This document shows, piece by piece, positions 44,822 to 57,130 of a stretch of 64,000 nucleotides of DNA. Origin of the DNA: Euptelea pleiosperma (lineage: Eukaryota; Streptophyta; Magnoliopsida; Ranunculales; Eupteleaceae). The stretch is taken from the NCBI GenBank assembly GCA_035048495.1, contig CM068541.1, positions 3,293,929 through 3,357,928 on the forward strand. The letters are read 5' to 3'. The notes below the pieces were generated by a model, which saw nothing but the letters and a program-made list of their open reading frames with translations, had not been told where the DNA came from and made no database searches. The stretch's first letter is position 1. Each line of letters begins with the position of its first letter. The position numbers were made by a program, and so were the translations under genes.

Positions 44822-47800
44822 ATGATCTGCTCAGTAAAGCAATCCTCAGCGGCTCTCGCCATCACCGATCTCTTGAGGCAAAAGTCATCCGCAACTCTAA
44901 AACCGCGACTCTCGTCGCTTCCCTCCATTTCGGCAGCAAAAGGCCTTAACTCCGTTCTTTCAGCTCGGAAGCCCCTCTATATTTCCACTGTTGAAGGTTT
45001 TGGATCCCCTGAGGTTCCAAGGCCTCGAAAGCTCTTAATCGAGTGCAAAGCTTATGAGGCCGATCGATCGCAGCCGATTGACGCCAACGTCGAACTCCTC
45101 GATCAACAGGCACGATCTGCTGCAGCTCAGAAGCTTAAAATAAGCATCTACTTCGCCACCTGGTGGGCTTTGAACGTCGTCTTCAATATCTACAACAAGA
45201 AGGTCCTCAACGCTTTTCCGTACCCATGGCTCACGTCCACCCTGTCGCTCGCAACCGGATCGCTAATGATGCTGATTTCGTGGGCTACTAGGATCGCCGA
45301 GGCTCCGAAAACTGATATGGAGTTCTGGAAATCACTCTTTCCGGTGAGAAAAACGTATTTTTTTTAGGATTTTAGTGTTGGTTCGTATTGTTTGTTTCTC
45401 TTTTGCTTTAAAGGGGTTTTCTGATGGGTTTATTTGTTTCTTTTCAGGTGGCTGTGGCGCATACGATAGGGCATGTAGCGGCGACGGTGAGTATGTCGAA
45501 GGTTGCGGTTTCGTTCACTCACATCATCAAGAGTGGTGAGCCAGCTTTCAGCGTGTTGGTTTCTAGGTTTCTGCTGGGCGAGTCCTTCCCGGTGCCGGTC
45601 TATCTGTCACTTGTTCCGATTATCGGAGGTTGTGCACTTGCTGCCGTCACTGAGCTGAACTTCAACATGACTGGTAAGAAAGAAAGATGGCTTCTTTTTA
45701 ATGAAATAAGATTTGCTGAACTCTTTATTTCCGTTGTTTTTAATGCTGTCATTACTGAGCTCTTTATTCCCCTGTAAATCTCCAATGAGGTATCTTGGAC
45801 AAAATGGTGGGGGTTTTAGAGTAATTATCTCCATTTCTCTGATTTTTTTATTTTTTATTTTAAATTTTTTTGGGGATTTTTTTGAATTCCGAGTTTGTTG
45901 GTGTTTTTGTTGATATTAGGGTTTATGGGGGCTATGATATCGAATCTGGCGTTTGTATTTCGGAACATATTCTCGAAGAGAGGGATGAAGGGGAAGTCGG
46001 TTGGTGGGATGAACTACTACGCTTGTCTGTCTATGTTGTCTCTTGTGATTCTCGTACCATTCGCCATAGCTGTGGAGGGTCCCCAGATGTGGGCAGCTGG
46101 CTGGGAACAAGCGCTCTCTCAGATTGGACCCAATTTCATATGGTAACCACAAGAACTAATAGCTCTCATTTTCTTATTTTGTTTGTTTGTTGTATTGCAC
46201 TTCCTCTGTGTGTATTTGTTTGTTTTTGTATGGTAATGACTTAGTTAAAAACCTCCACCACCCATGTTTGACACCTTCAGTACACTAGTCAAAGTAGTTC
46301 TTGAAGTAATAATGCAATACAGGAATGGCTCCAGTTTTTTGCAAGAGCAAGAAAAATCATACATGATGCAATTTCTGACTTTGGAAGAGAAGAGGTATTG
46401 GTCATTTTTCACCTGTAAACATTTAAGTCAATAGTGGAAAATTGGCTCTGTATGTTGTAGGTCGAGTTAATTTAGGGAATCTGCCTTATTGTAGAGAAGG
46501 TGTGTTCCAGTAGCTCTGGCACACATGATGAGGGTGGACACAACTACGATGCTTCCCCCTATGAGTTGGAGATTTGACTCTGTATGTTATAGGTCTTGAG
46601 TTAATTGAGGAAATCTGCCTTATTGTAGAGAAGACGTGTCCCAGTAGCTGTGGCATGCATTTTGAGGGGTTGACAACTAGGATGGTTCCCACCTAGGTGT
46701 TCCTACACCTGAAGTAGATCTGTTTGGATGATTTTACCCATCCAATTGACTACATCAAATTTGGCTAGCAGTCGAACAATCTATAGATCAGATGGTTATG
46801 CTCATCTGATTACATTGATTTTGACCTGGGAGGCTAGGTGGGAACCTTGGTGGAAGTTTGTTTTCTTTCACGTGTGTGTGTGTGGGACACAGTAAGGAAG
46901 AATATACAGGATGCTAGTCTTCTCAAGAACACTTTGTTTTCCTTGTCTTGTAATATAAGGCATGATGCGTGTTTGATTGGAATTGCGTATTTGACCAAAG
47001 CTTCTGGTTGCTCCAAATGCATGCTGTTTTCAATCGCTCATTATCTTGCACGTGTATTAAAAATATCTAACTCGTAGCTTAGTTGCTTCTTTTGGCTGAT
47101 TGTGAATGATTGAAAAAGCAACTTCTATGTTGTGGTATTCACGATGTAGCAGTCGTTACCTACTGGTCGTCAAATTTTTGGTATTTCTTTTCTACTCTGC
47201 CTTCTTATTAAAGTATTTGCGTGTTTGTGTGGCTCTGTATCATACACAATAGGTGGGTGGCTGCTCAGAGTGTGTTTTATCACCTGTACAATCAGGTCTC
47301 ATACATGTCCCTGGACGAGATCTCCCCCTTGACATTTAGTGTTGGAAATACCATGAAGAGGATATCTGTCATTGTCTCTTCCATCATCATCTTCCGCACA
47401 CCTGTCCAACCCATCAATGCCCTTGGAGCTGCTATCGCAATTCTCGGAACGTTCATCTACTCACAGGTAAACTCTCATTTTCTATATGAATCGAATATGA
47501 CTGCCCAAATTTTTTGATGGCTATGTGGTCTCAAAATTTCTAGAATGCCCTTCACTTTTTAAGAACCAAAATGTGTTTCTAGATATACGGACAAATTGCT
47601 ACATGTGTGTATCAGTTTGATTAATACGAGAAGCTAATTAATCAAAGAAAATTTATTGTACACCAAGAAATGGATCGTTTCTGGACCCATGCTCACATTT
47701 CTGTCACCTTCCAAAGGAAGATGATCAAGATGGTTAGGGTCGTCTGAATTTGCTAATTTTGGCGTTAGGAGATTACCGAGGTGGGGCTGTACATTGGACT

Positions 47801-48077
47801 ATCTGGATGGATGGCGTCTGTGTGCCACATCACCTCCATGGAGGAGACATTACAGACTACAACCATTGAAGTGTTCCATTCTTTCTTACTCCCTTTCAGT
47901 TGAGATGCTATCAAGTATCAACAATTAGGAAGATGAACAAAACACCAAATGATTCCAAAATCCCTTTTGAAGAAGTTGCTAGTGAACTATCTTACATTAT
48001 ATCCATCTATTACTGAGACAAAATGCACGAACTGAACTGATGATACTCTGGTGCTTGTTGTGCAGGCAAAACAGTAA
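44822..48077 (+). CDS. GPT: Glucose-6-phosphate/phosphate translocator, plastid inner envelope
   Basis: Exchanges cytosolic glucose 6-phosphate for stromal phosphate, feeding starch synthesis and the plastid oxidative pentose phosphate pathway. Five exons: 44822-45343, 45448-45673, 45920-46142, 47253-47466, 48066-48077, giving 398 aa; phases close. Residues 1 to about 85 are a Ser/Arg-rich chloroplast transit peptide; AYEADRS marks the start of the mature part. The drug/metabolite-transporter-fold membrane core follows ([121 protein letters not shown]). The last exon encodes only AKQ plus stop, as in known GPT genes. Nearly identical to Arabidopsis GPT1/GPT2 in the core by memory; GPT1 versus GPT2 is not resolved. 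Confidence 0.95.
46447..46692 (+). repeat. Tandem duplication, ~130-bp unit, in GPT intron 3
   Basis: Two adjacent copies share CTGTATGTTRTAGGTC, AATCTGCCTTATTGTAGAGA and CCCAGTAGCT-type blocks. They are diverged by substitutions and small indels. Confidence 0.7.
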
Positions 48078-48924
48078 AGAAGCTAAGTAGAAGGAATTTC
48101 GCTTAGTCATGTAACGTGGATGATGAAAGGCGACAAGGGTAGAGTGGAGATTAATTTTGCTGAGGGTGTTGACGTTGGCCGTTGTTTCACGGCCAGGGGG
48201 AGCATTCAATTTTGACCAGTTGAAGCAGCTGTAGATAATAATAATAATAAGAGTAACTAGCAACAATAATATTATAGATTATAGTTTTCCTTTCCCCATT
48301 TGGGTTTGTGAGGGGCACAAATCTTAAGAGTAGTAAATAACGGCAATCTTCGAGGCTGGATTTGTTTTCAGGCAAATTAATGGTAATAATATTTTGAAAT
48401 TTGATTCATTGGCATTCTTGTTTATGATTATCCAAATCTGATTGTCAATCATGAGAGATGATGTAGATGGAATTGCATGGCATGACCCTTGGAGCATTCC
48501 ATGGAACGGCATGTTTCAGAGCTCCTTGACTCGTTGTTTTCTGTGGCAGTGGAATATGGGTGGGGCTGGTGCCCCTTGTGGTCCTATGTTGTCTATGGAA
48601 ATGCCTCGGGGGGTTCATGAAAGGACGTATTCTCTCCCCCAGACTGAAAGAACTTCCTAAGCGGAAGTCTGTTTAATCTAGGGGGCGGGGGGGGGGTCGG
48701 CAACAAGCATTTACTCGTGCAGTGCTGAATGATTTTCCAAACAAAGGTCTGCACTAGTGGACCCCACCAAGAAGTTTGGTTTTCACTTGTGCGATTTACA
48801 TGGCCTTGGTACTTGGTCTTCTGGAGGCAACACAATACACCTTTGTCAGAGTTCAAACACCCCTTTATGTTTGGAAGATACCAAAAGGCCTTGTGCATAA
48901 ACACAATGATCGGTCATTTCCAAC

Positions 48925-49074
48925 GAGGAATTTTTTGAAGCAGCAAAGCAGTGGCCAATCACATCGCTCCACAATCTGCTGTTCAAAAGCATTTCTGGGT
49001 GTTCAAAAGCATCAGTGGATTGTGGTGCGGTGTGATTGGCCGCTTAAAAAATCTGATGCTTCAAAAAATTTCTC
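48925..49074. mobile_element. 150-bp MITE with perfect 9-bp target duplication
   Basis: Left end GAGGAATTTTTTGAAGCAGC, right end GATGCTTCAAAAAATTTCTC. The duplication ATTTCCAAC is exact at 48916-48924 and 49075-49083. Arms share AGTGGCCAATCACATCGC with the split copy at 41730-42050. Confidence 0.88.
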
Positions 49075-49713
49075 ATTTCCAACAGCGTCACTCAGTTCCC
49101 CGACACAATTAAGGTATGAGAGACTCGTTAAGGAAACAGCATCCCTAGTATTGTGCGACAAGAATCCCTGTTGCGTGCAACCTTTCAGAAGTCGTTACAA
49201 CTAACACCCCGAGTTCCCACTGGAATGGTTAAGATGGCCGGTGTTTTGAAGATTGGATTCGTTCTAATGGTAATGTCTGTTCAGATCCAGTTATCCAACG
49301 TTTTAACAACCAGACATAGGTGGTTCGACCATGTCTGACCGGGATAGGAACCAAAATCGATCCATTAAGACTGTTGGCCCAAGAACTATTCGGTCTACTG
49401 GTGATTCCTGAAAATTGCATTTTTTACACATTGTGAATGCATATTGTTACAAGTATAACGCGCTCTACATGCTAAGAGTGATGTACGTCTCCCCTTCGTT
49501 TATTTATTGTTACTTCTCTGTTTTCATTGAGCTATTAACAATTTCACCATTGATTTCATATATGCATCTTAGATCAGAAAGGTGGATGTTAGATGCTGAG
49601 GATGGGAACAAGGCGTCTGTCTTGCCTCTGCCACTGTCACACAAAACATTGCAGATTAACCAATTGGAAAAGGACGGGTGTCAGATACAGAGAATGGGAT
49701 GACTGTCTACGGT

Positions 49714-50068
49714 CAAATTGCTCTGTAGATGTTTGCCCCTTCAAAAATGTTATCTGGCGCATTCTTTCGGACCCACCGACCTTATGGATGTTTGGCCCAC
49801 CTTATGGGGGTCTACAAACTACACCAAAAAAAAATCTGCTATAAGTGATTTCTTTCCGTTGGATTTGAGCATTTTTCATTGGGTGATTCTTGCCGTTGGA
49901 TTCAAGCATTTTTTTTTTCTGAGGTCCTCAATCCAACAGCTAGAAATCCCTAATTGGTCTTATTTTTGCTGTGTAGATCCACTAAGAGTGGGCAGAACTT
50001 CCATGGGATCAGTGGGCCTGAAAGAGAACCACATGGCATTTTGGGAGGAGCAAACATCGAGCAATTTG
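49714..50068. mobile_element. MITE with inverted ends
   Basis: Ends CAAATTGCTC ... GAGCAATTTG, continuing GATGTTTGCCCCT against AGGAGCAAACATC. Internal arms have ACCAAAAAAAAATCTGC and a partner, plus the GGATGTTTGGCCC motif of the G-box family. No clear target duplication. Confidence 0.55.
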
Positions 50069-50399
50069 AACAAATATATTTTTTTACTTCAATAGTGGCC
50101 AAACTGTTGTGTGAACCAGCATTTGCAAGTGTATGTCAATAGAGTATATCTGTCAAAAATGTCACGGCAGTAGCGTGCTCCAAACTGAGGAACGGATAGG
50201 ACTAATCCATCCTATGTTCTACAAATGTTTCCTGAAGGATTGACCAAGAAGTTCTAGTAATTCTACAGTATTTTATTCAGAATAGAGACGCAGGATTGTG
50301 TACATAACAACACATCACCTTTTTCAAAAGAAGGAAAAACTCTTCTGCTAGTTGGGGCGCAAAATCCAACTGAAACAGAGGGCAACACAAACAGGGCCT

Positions 50400-53300
50400 T
50401 CAAACCTGCATATATTTAATGGCCGTTTGAACATCCTTATCCCCTCTGCCGCTGCAGTTAACCACAACTTTGGTTCCATTTGGTAGAGTGGGGCAGAGCT
50501 TCTCTAAGTATGCCAGAGCATGAGATGTCTCCAGAGCTGGGATTATGCCCTCCAGACGAGATACTCTCTTGAAAGCTGCATATGCACAACAGAACAAAAC
50601 CAATGAGGAAAAACCAGAAATGAGGAGCCTTATATGACTAAGTCCAACTTTCAACAAAAAAAACTAGCAACTATGACTAAGAAGGGATGAACCGTGTGAT
50701 TATAAAAATAAGGGATGAAATGGGGAGTGATGGTGAAAACAAGATAAGACATCACACCCTAATGAACCAGTTGTGGAGAACTGTCAATCTTCAACTGATA
50801 TTATCTATCCACCCATGCCGATTTTCAGGTTTTCCATTATCCAGTAGTAGATGTCCACCTTTTTTATTGCACTAATTTATTGAACAAAGAAGCAAATTCA
50901 CAGATTCATAACATGGACAGATTCAAAGGACCCTGTTGGATGGTAACAATGATATATGGGAATCCACTCCGGCTACAAATATATGTTAAGGGGAAGAGAA
51001 GGAAAACCTCCTGTCCACCAGTTGTTATCTGCACAACATGCAACTCTCCACAAGCTGTATAGTTGAGCCAGGAGATTTTCCTTTGGATTATTACAACACT
51101 AACAATTCAACTAGAAGTAGAAATCCTTCATGCAGTCCCTCCACTAAGGATATTATGGTATGTCATAAGAAACAGAAAGAAATCTCCTTATCCCACAGGA
51201 AAGAGCACACTCCATTGTAGAGGACCCATAAGGAATAAAAAACCAGACCATCTTTTTTCTTTTTTTTTTTAAAAGTAACCAGACCATCTTTTTGTGTCAT
51301 ATATAAGATAGGAATAAGTGTTTTTTTGACATTTGGCCCAATAGTTTACATTTAGTCACAGGTTTGATCAATATCTCCTTAGGCCGTGTTTGATTACGAA
51401 GTGGGAAAATTGCATTTTCCCTAGGAAAACACAACTGTCCATTGTTAGATAGCCAGTATTAATCTGTATAATTTTCCCTAACAAGCCATTTAAATCTAGA
51501 TAATTTTTCCTACTAGACCCGGAATTCATTTCCCATCCAGATAGGTGAGAATTCATTTCCACCTGAAAATACACCTTTATTTTCTCACATGATTGAAATA
51601 TGTGTTCTCAGTTGCAATCAATCAGCCATTTAAGGCATATCCCAGATGTATTTTCTCGGGAAAATTTTCCCTACAATCAAACACAGCCTTAGTGATTTCC
51701 ATGGCTGGAAACTAAAGGAATCTAAGGTTCAATTTTCATACTTTTAAGTCTGAGCGACAATATTAAGAGATAATTGAAACGATAGAAAAATATTAGTAGA
51801 CAATTGAAATTCAGAACCATTGTGATGGACTACATCTATGCCTTATAAGAATGCATTTGCTACAGGCATTTCTGTTAGGATCTGGGTACAACAGGATGAA
51901 ACTCATGGCACAGGGAGATGTTCCATACTAAGAAACCACAGGTGTTTGTGTTTCCATGACTTCTTTATAAAGGTGAATCGTTTTCAAGAGTAAGCATTGA
52001 TCTGCAGTCCTAACTGGCAATTGGAGAAAACCATACACAAACTCATAAGAAATGACAGACTGATTCTGATTTCTGAGTTCTAGTACTGTTAGGAAAATTT
52101 TTTTGGCAGAGTTTACATTTATTACACATGCATAATTGTACATGAAGAAGTACACATAATCATGTATATGTTTTGGCAGAGCATTTCAATTTATTAAAAA
52201 GGTCAACAAACATCAATTATAGGCAGCAGAAATAGGAAATGTTTGACAGGTTTGAACAATAAAAAAATGTAGACTATACCTTCCAGTGCCTCCTCATCAG
52301 TGACGCTATAGTATTCAGCACGACCTAGATCTTTCAGAAAGCTGTGCTCTGGTCCAACACCAGGGTAATCCAAGCTATATGTAATACAAGAAATTAGTAA
52401 AAGTTGGCCATGTAAATGGAGAGCAGAATAGCAAAAACACCACAAGCCATGAACCAATAACAGGCCGAAAATATAAGTTCTATTTCTTACCCAGCACTAA
52501 TAGAATGAGGCTCAATTATTTGTCCATCATCATCCTGCAATAAATAACTCATAGCCCCATGCAGAACCCCTACCTCCCCTTTTGTCAAAGTAGCAGCATG
52601 TTTACCACTATCTAAGCCAAAACCTGCAGCCTCCACACCAATAAACCTTACATCGGCATCATCAACAAACTCATGAAAGAGTCCAATTGCATTTGAACCT
52701 CCACCAACACAGGCAACTAGCACATCTGGCTTTCTGCCCCATTTTTCCATTGCCTGTTTTCTTGTTTCTTTGCCTATCACCGCATGGAACTCTCTGACCA
52801 TCATAGGATACGGATGTGGCCCTGCAACAGACCCCAAAATATAATGGGTTGACTCCACGTTAGTCACCCAGTCCCGTATAGCCTCTGATGTGGCATCCTT
52901 CAGTGTGGCTGTCCCAGAATGGACTGCTCTTACCTGCATGAGATTAAATTCAAAATTACCAGTATGAAAATATTATAGCTGCACAGGGAACAGCTGTAAT
53001 TAAGGATAACAAGTAGTCAACATCCATTTTTGCTTTAACAATGAGTCATTATGTCATTTCTTTCTAGAGTTGGCAAAGAAGCACATTTCTAACTTGGGTG
53101 CAAAGTAACTGTGGATACAAATAAAAAAGTAAATCGATAGTGAATCCCGATGCAGCAAGGTGATTCTTATAAAAAATGGTTCCAGAGTTGACAATGGGTA
53201 TTCAAGGAAAGTAATTTGGCTCTGAGAAAAAAATAAAGCACAAAGGATAGATGTAGGAATCATACACATCCATTTTTATCATGGTACTACCACAGCTCAA

Positions 53301-55462
53301 TTCAGCACATCAACCAAAGAAAGCTCTCTGCTCAGATTGGCCTGCCTTGGACTTAATTGGTGCCTAGATTGATTTGGTGAAATTATTATATTACCTACTT
53401 CCAATATTCACTTAACTTCAACTTATGATTGAAAAACATAAGTTAGGATCCTGATTGCTTGTTTTTCTTTTTTTGGAGGTCTCCTCGACCTCCCATGTGT
53501 CTTGTATCTTTCTTTTCTTAATAGATCTTTTACCTTATCAAAAAAAAAAAAAATTATTGAAAAACATCAACAATGGACAAATTAATGTACACATACATAT
53601 AGACATAATTAGAAAAAATCATTTAAAAAGAATAAAGAAAGAAAGATGCTTACATACAAATCCAATAGAAAAAATCCACAATGCATTGAAGCTTAAGAAT
53701 GTTAGAGGTCAGTTTTTAGAGTAGTTATGCTATATAGGGAAGAAAAACGTTTCTAGTTTGTTATCCTCCCCAAGAAAGATGGAAACCTCTCTCTCTCTCT
53801 CTCTCTCCTAGTCTCCTTCCCTATTCTGTGCCCTCGTAATCTTCTCCACTCCTTTGCTCCCTCTCATTCCTCCGCTCTCTGGAGCCATTTTCTCCAACAA
53901 AGTCCTTTCTATATAATATTCTGGTCATTGAATTCTAGTTTATAAGATTTCCACTTCTTAAAATTATTGTCTCCCAAGCCAACTATCAAAAAGCAAAAGA
54001 AAAGTTGTTCTCTATGACTCAATTTCTTAACAAGCTATTACATATTGACAATATGCCACCCAAAACAATCTGCAGGCATCTTCACCATCACTGAAACAGT
54101 CCCTGTGTGTTTTAGAGATTCCCTGGTTCAAGATGAAGTTATTTTTCTAGTCAAACTGCTCAATAGACGTGGAAACCTGACAGCTAAGAATAAGCTTGCT
54201 CATAAGTGATAAGATCTCTGTGGATTTGATTGAGTACGGTATGTGATGATCATTAAACCTCAAATGATCTAAACAACATGGGTACCTTTTTCTCATAACA
54301 ATGATCGCTATTTTATTAGTATTGAATCCTGCAAGAGTAATCGACACTGAAATATTCCATTCATTAATTTAAGAAACACTGCAGAAGAAGAAAATTAGCA
54401 ACAAACCTCAGCCCCTAGAAGCCGCATCCTGAAAACATTAAGGGCTTGCCTCTCCATATCTTGGGCACCCATGTAAATAATGCATTGTAAACCAAACCTA
54501 GCACATACAGTAGCAGTTGCAACTCCATGTTGACCAGCTCCTGTCTCAGCTATAATGCGTTTTTTCCCCAAACGCTTGGCGAGCAAAGCTTGGCCGACAG
54601 CGTTATTGATCTTGTGGGCTCCGGTGTGGTTGAGATCTTCCCTTTTCAGGTATATATGTGGACCCTCGCCGTCGGGATGCTTATAGTGCTCCGTTAACCG
54701 TTCTGCAAAGTAAAGAGGGCTCTCCCGTCCAACATAGTCTTTCAAAATTCCATCTAGTTCTTTCTACAATTAAAGAAACCAACACAGAAATTAACAAGAA
54801 GAAACAAAGAGAACCGATCAAGCAGAGCATCATAGCAAACAAACAGATAGAGATTCTGCAAATTCGATCCTTTTAAAGGATGGTATCAGAAAAAAAAAGT
54901 TAAGTTTTCAACAAATTCTCTAACTTGCTTGGATAGCCATTTTTGCACAAAAGGAAGGTAGGATATTTTTGCGAGGGAAAAAAAAAACTTATTTTGGCGC
55001 CAAACAAGTACTACATTGTAAGTTCGAGGCCATTCCAATTCTCAAGCTTCTAAAATCAATTTTTGAAAAAACCATATTGTAATCAATTAAAAATAAACCT
55101 ATGACTTTTAAAAGAAAACATCTAATTGAACAAACTTGGAAATCTTCGTCTGTGGCTAGCGCCCGAAACGCCGATTCGAGTTCTGTGAGAGCATACATTA
55201 GCGTTTCCGGGACGTATTTTCCCCCAAATTTGCCAAACCTACCGAACGAATCCGGCCTCTGCAAAACCGTCGATTTGCTCTCTTTCTCCTCCATTTGAAG
55301 AGAGGAATTTCCGATGAGAGCACAGGAAATCGAAGAAGGTTTAACGGCGGAAGGACTCGATGGGAATTTCTGGAATTTGCAGGGTATTCGAACGGGATTA
55401 AAGGAAGAAAGGTAAGGTTTGTGGAGACAGAAGCTAGGGTTTCTGCAACTAGTGCTCGCCAT
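50400..55462 (-). CDS. TSB: Tryptophan synthase beta chain, plastid
   Basis: Condenses indole with L-serine to give L-tryptophan (PLP-dependent) and works with the alpha chain in the stroma. Five exons: 55136-55462, 54407-54763, 52491-52933, 52280-52374, 50400-50575, totalling 465 aa; phases close. The N-terminus ([20 protein letters not shown]) is a chloroplast transit peptide. The mature enzyme starts around [23 protein letters not shown] lysine is K160 in [10 protein letters not shown]. The catalytic glutamate is E182 in [11 protein letters not shown]. The phosphate-binding loop GGGSNAIG is at about 305-312, and the C-terminal loop is CSGRGDKD. All key residues are present and length is normal. 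Two introns begin GTTTGT. Intron 4 holds a PIF/Harbinger-like MITE. The promoter is abutted by a MULE-like MITE 168 bp upstream of the ATG. Confidence 0.95.
51382..51688. mobile_element. PIF/Harbinger (Tourist-like) MITE in TSB intron 4
   Basis: Left end GGCCGTGTTTGATTACGAAG, right end CCCTACAATCAAACACAGCC. TTA flanks both ends (51379-51381 and 51689-51691), the 3-bp duplication typical of PIF/Harbinger. Sub-ends GGGAAAATTGCATTTTCC and AAAATTTTCCC extend the inverted repeat. Confidence 0.82.
53787..53806. repeat. (CT)n microsatellite in TSB intron 2
   Basis: Ten uninterrupted CT units. Confidence 0.9.
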
Positions 55463-55629
55463 TTGAGAGGGGAGTTTGTCGAGAGGGATTTTCTTAGAGA
55501 GAGCTCTGGGTCCCGGGATTATTTACTAAATAGAGACAATGGCGATTCTGTAATTAATGTGAAAATCTTGGCGGCTGACGTGGTGCTTTGAATTGGGATT
55601 TTGCCTCGTTCGAAAAAGTTGGATTTGCT

Positions 55630-56025
55630 GAGAAAACCTTCGCTCACACTTGTGTGTGAGCAAAGCCGATCACACATCATAATGTGAGCCACGGGGCACA
55701 CTCTTAGAGGACAATGACTGTATGGATGTTTAGCTCGTCCCTCGGTGGACTTGTAAACCAAACATTATCGTGATTAGTGATTTGTGAGCGTTGGATTGAA
55801 GTCATTTGCATTGGTTTCTTTTAACCGTAGAACTTAGAGCATTATTGACCATTATTAGATCCAAAGGTCTGACATAACTAATCAGGCTGATTTTTAGTTT
55901 TCAGGTCCAAAGGGGGACTGGCCAAACATCCATACGGTCACCGTTCTCTAAGAGTGTTCCACGTGGCTCATATTGTGGTGTGTGATCGGCTTTGCTCACA
56001 CACAGGTGTGAGCGAAGGTTTACTC
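55630..56025. mobile_element. MULE-like MITE with perfect 9-bp duplication in the TSB promoter
   Basis: Left end GAGAAAACCTTCGCTCACAC, right end GTGTGAGCGAAGGTTTACTC. The duplication GGATTTGCT is exact at 55621-55629 and 56026-56034. Arms contain GGACTTGTAAACCAAACATT and a partner, with CCACGTGG at 55959. Same family as 36141-36498. It begins 168 bp upstream of the TSB ATG. Confidence 0.88.
55959..55966. promoter_or_regulatory. G-box core CCACGTGG about 500 bp upstream of TSB
   Basis: Perfect CACGTG palindrome brought in by the MITE at 55630-56025. Regulatory effect is inferred only. Confidence 0.35.
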
Positions 56026-56166
56026 GGATTTGCTGGTGTCGGTTGACGGTTTTTTAAGAGAAAAAACTTTATGACGTCCATAAGAGCCACGTGACACATT
56101 CTTTGAGAACTTAAAACGGCCTCCTTTAAACCTTGTTTGAGACCACTGACCGCATAGATGTTTCGC

Positions 56167-56466
56167 GAGTGCCAAGACTTGCCTGACCACCGACAATATA
56201 AGCCACGTGGCAATTTATTAGAGAACACTGACTGTATAGATGTTTGACCAATCTGTAAGTGGACCTACAAACCACAAATCAGCCTCAAATTCCTACGGTT
56301 AAAATCAACCAACGAAAATGACTTCAACTAACGCTCAGAAATCACTGATCAGGTTGATTTTGGGTTTGTAGGTCCACCTAGAGATTGGCCAAACATCTAT
56401 ACGGTCAGTATCCTCTAATAAATTTCCACGTGGCTTATATTGTGGGTGATCAGGCATGTCTTGCTC
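56167..56466. mobile_element. MULE-like MITE copy
   Basis: Left end GAGTGCCAAGACTTGCCTGA, right end TGATCAGGCATGTCTTGCTC. The arms match the copy at 31705-32089 and CCACGTGG occurs at 56203 and 56426. It appears inserted next to or into another copy (56060-56166), so no clean target duplication remains. Confidence 0.6.
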
Positions 56467-56514
56467 TTTGACGAGTTAAACCTTCGCTGACACCGAGAAA
56501 AGATTCACTGGTTC

Positions 56515-57130
56515 CGCAGACCTTCAAACTTTGAAGGTCCCCCCCAAAATGTCTGACACATACCCTCTGTTAACCATCCTTAAGCAACTAACAGTGTGTT
56601 TAACGTGGATTGGGTTTAGGCCTTAACGTACGTGTCAGACATTTAGTGGATACTGATGAATGTTTGACCAATCACTAGGTGGACCTATAAACCAAAAATA
56701 AACTTCATCAGTGATTTCTTAGTGTTGGATTGAAGTTATTTTTATAGGTTGATTTTGATCATAGGAATTTGAGTGTAATTTGGGTGTAAAGATCCAAAGG
56801 TTGTAAATCACTAATCAGACTAATTTTTGGTTTGCAAGTCCCCAAGGGACTAGCCAAACATCCATACGGTCAGTCAGCGCCCTCTAATAATGTGCCACGT
56901 GGCTCTCATGGTGCATGGTGACTGGCTTGGGCACCACCCAATGTGACAGAAAATTTACTCAACTTTGAGTGTTCCCCTCCCAAAATGTCTGACACATACG
57001 TAAAATAAAAATTAAAAATAGTGGGTGAATGGAATAGAAGAGTCTCGCTCCAGTTACAGCCCTAAAATGACAGGCTCCGGTTACAAGACACAATATGAGC
57101 CACGTGGCGCTCTTAGAGGACTCTGACCGT
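56515..57130. repeat. Further MITE copies and fragments, clustered
   Basis: 56515-56650: AAAATGTCTGACACATAC to ACGTACGTGTCAGACATTT element. 56650-56960: G-box-family arms (GAATGTTTGACCAATCACTAGG and partner CTAGCCAAACATCCATACGG), CCACGTGG at 56895. 57060-57130: truncated arm with CCACGTGG at 57100 that stops at GACCGTATG. Confidence 0.5.

Larger units (their letters stand above)
48078..50399. other. Convergent intergenic region between GPT and TSB
   Basis: 3' flanks of GPT (plus) and TSB (minus). It holds two MITEs (48925-49074 and 49714-50068), an (AAT)n run near 48235-48250 and a G-run near 48680-48697. No gene recognised. Confidence 0.6.

Noticed and set aside
45870..46244. Second open frame overlapping GPT exon 3
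   Set aside because: Shifted frame of a clearly conserved GPT exon.
55295..55591. Plus-strand open frame of 98 codons at the TSB 5' end
   Set aside because: Antisense to the TSB transit-peptide exon and leader; no family resemblance.
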